In this document: positions 63,601-64,000 of the stretch, in pieces
Layout: each line of letters begins with the position of its first letter
Numbering within the stretch: position 1 is the stretch's first letter
Assembly (NCBI GenBank): GCA_036873135.1
Contig: JAPTYO010000010.1
Span: 5,122,634 to 5,186,633 of the forward strand
Direction: 5' to 3'
Origin: Clarkia xantiana subsp. parviflora
Taxonomy: Eukaryota > Streptophyta > Magnoliopsida > Myrtales > Onagraceae
DNA: 64,000 nucleotides
The notes under the pieces: generated by a model
Told to the model about the DNA's origin: nothing
The model's input: only the letters and a program-made list of their open reading frames with translations
The model's database searches: none
Program-made: the position numbers and the translations under genes

Positions 63601-64000
63601 GAGTGGTGCACAACAGTCCAACGATTATTCACCAAATAAATATGTCTGAGTATGGTGTCGGGGTCGGGTCCATGCCAATAAAGGCCTAACAAGTAACAGC
63701 ACACAAAGATACCTCCAAACTCAAAACTCTTATTATTGATTGATGTTGGACACAATTCATTATCGTTTGCTTAAAGCAAAATTAGACCCACGTCTTTCTC
63801 AATTATATATATTAGATTAACTAACTTAAGTCATAACAAACAGTTCAAATTAAACCCTTGTTTGTGATGCCAGATTTTCTTTACTGGGAATCAGAGTCAT
63901 ATAGTTGGCACCCTACTAGGCTACTACGTGTATGCTGATTAAAATACCCATTATAAGTGTATAAATACAATTTATAATTTAGTAAAATAAAGCTAAATAT
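60650..64000. other. Spacer with a Harbinger-end fragment; no gene seen
   Basis: AT-rich throughout. At about 62155-62200 a fragment (TAATGTAAGATTAC ... CATTCAAACACCCCTTAA) resembles one end of the Harbinger element at 20940-21712. No exon set or RNA gene is supported to the end of the window. Confidence 0.45.

Overview
This is nuclear DNA from a eudicot plant. The window is AT-rich, its genes carry GT-AG introns, and plant-only families are present (a CrRLK1L receptor kinase, an STP hexose carrier, a Bet v 1 protein). Plant Copia, Gypsy, Helitron, MULE, hAT and Harbinger elements fill much of the rest. I cannot name the species. Gene identities rest on remembered protein families, not on a search.

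Layout. 1-3000: two minus-strand Helitrons joined head to tail. 3124-6898: a decayed Copia element with 191-bp LTRs and a TCTTA duplication. 9012-10332: a degenerate hAT element beside a long-TIR MULE. 12194-14344 (minus): a complete three-exon HAL2/SAL-type 3'(2'),5'-bisphosphate nucleotidase. 15028-19609: a Copia element with apparently identical 184-bp LTRs but a ruined coding region. 20617-21712: a small foldback MITE and a Harbinger element. 26066-28561 (plus): a THESEUS1-type receptor kinase. 29543-30116 (plus): a two-exon Bet v 1/PR-10 hormone-binding-like protein. 30550-36239: two plus-strand Helitrons, again head to tail, the second carrying a SINE-like retroposon. 37350-40431 (minus): a four-exon STP hexose/H+ symporter. 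40751-41157: a Harbinger MITE. 42555-45326 (plus): a plastid-type two-membrane-segment zinc-ribbon gene whose exon 2 is split by two solo LTRs. 46027-47022: a 1-kb near-palindrome. 47486-50453 (plus): an eleven-exon ARF-GAP, the AGD5/NEVERSHED orthologue. 50632-52324: a 1.7-kb long-TIR MULE. 52343-57657: a decayed chromodomain-type Gypsy element (minus) with a 280-bp hAT MITE in one LTR. 58111-58814 (minus): a two-exon, four-EF-hand calmodulin-like protein. 59762-60649: a non-autonomous hAT element. The remainder is AT-rich spacer.

The host genes do not form a pathway. Each is a separate unit with its own promoter: sulfur/PAP metabolism, cell-wall sensing, hormone or ligand binding, sugar uptake, membrane traffic and Ca2+ signalling.

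The most unusual locus is 43281-44838. Two unrelated solo LTRs, each with a perfect 5-bp target duplication, landed 47 bp apart in one short exon. The larger one has G-ended duplications (GGCTG), so its boundaries read as GT...AG. Splicing it out would restore the frame with one extra alanine. The gene may still be dead, because exon 4 and exon 5 do not join in phase.
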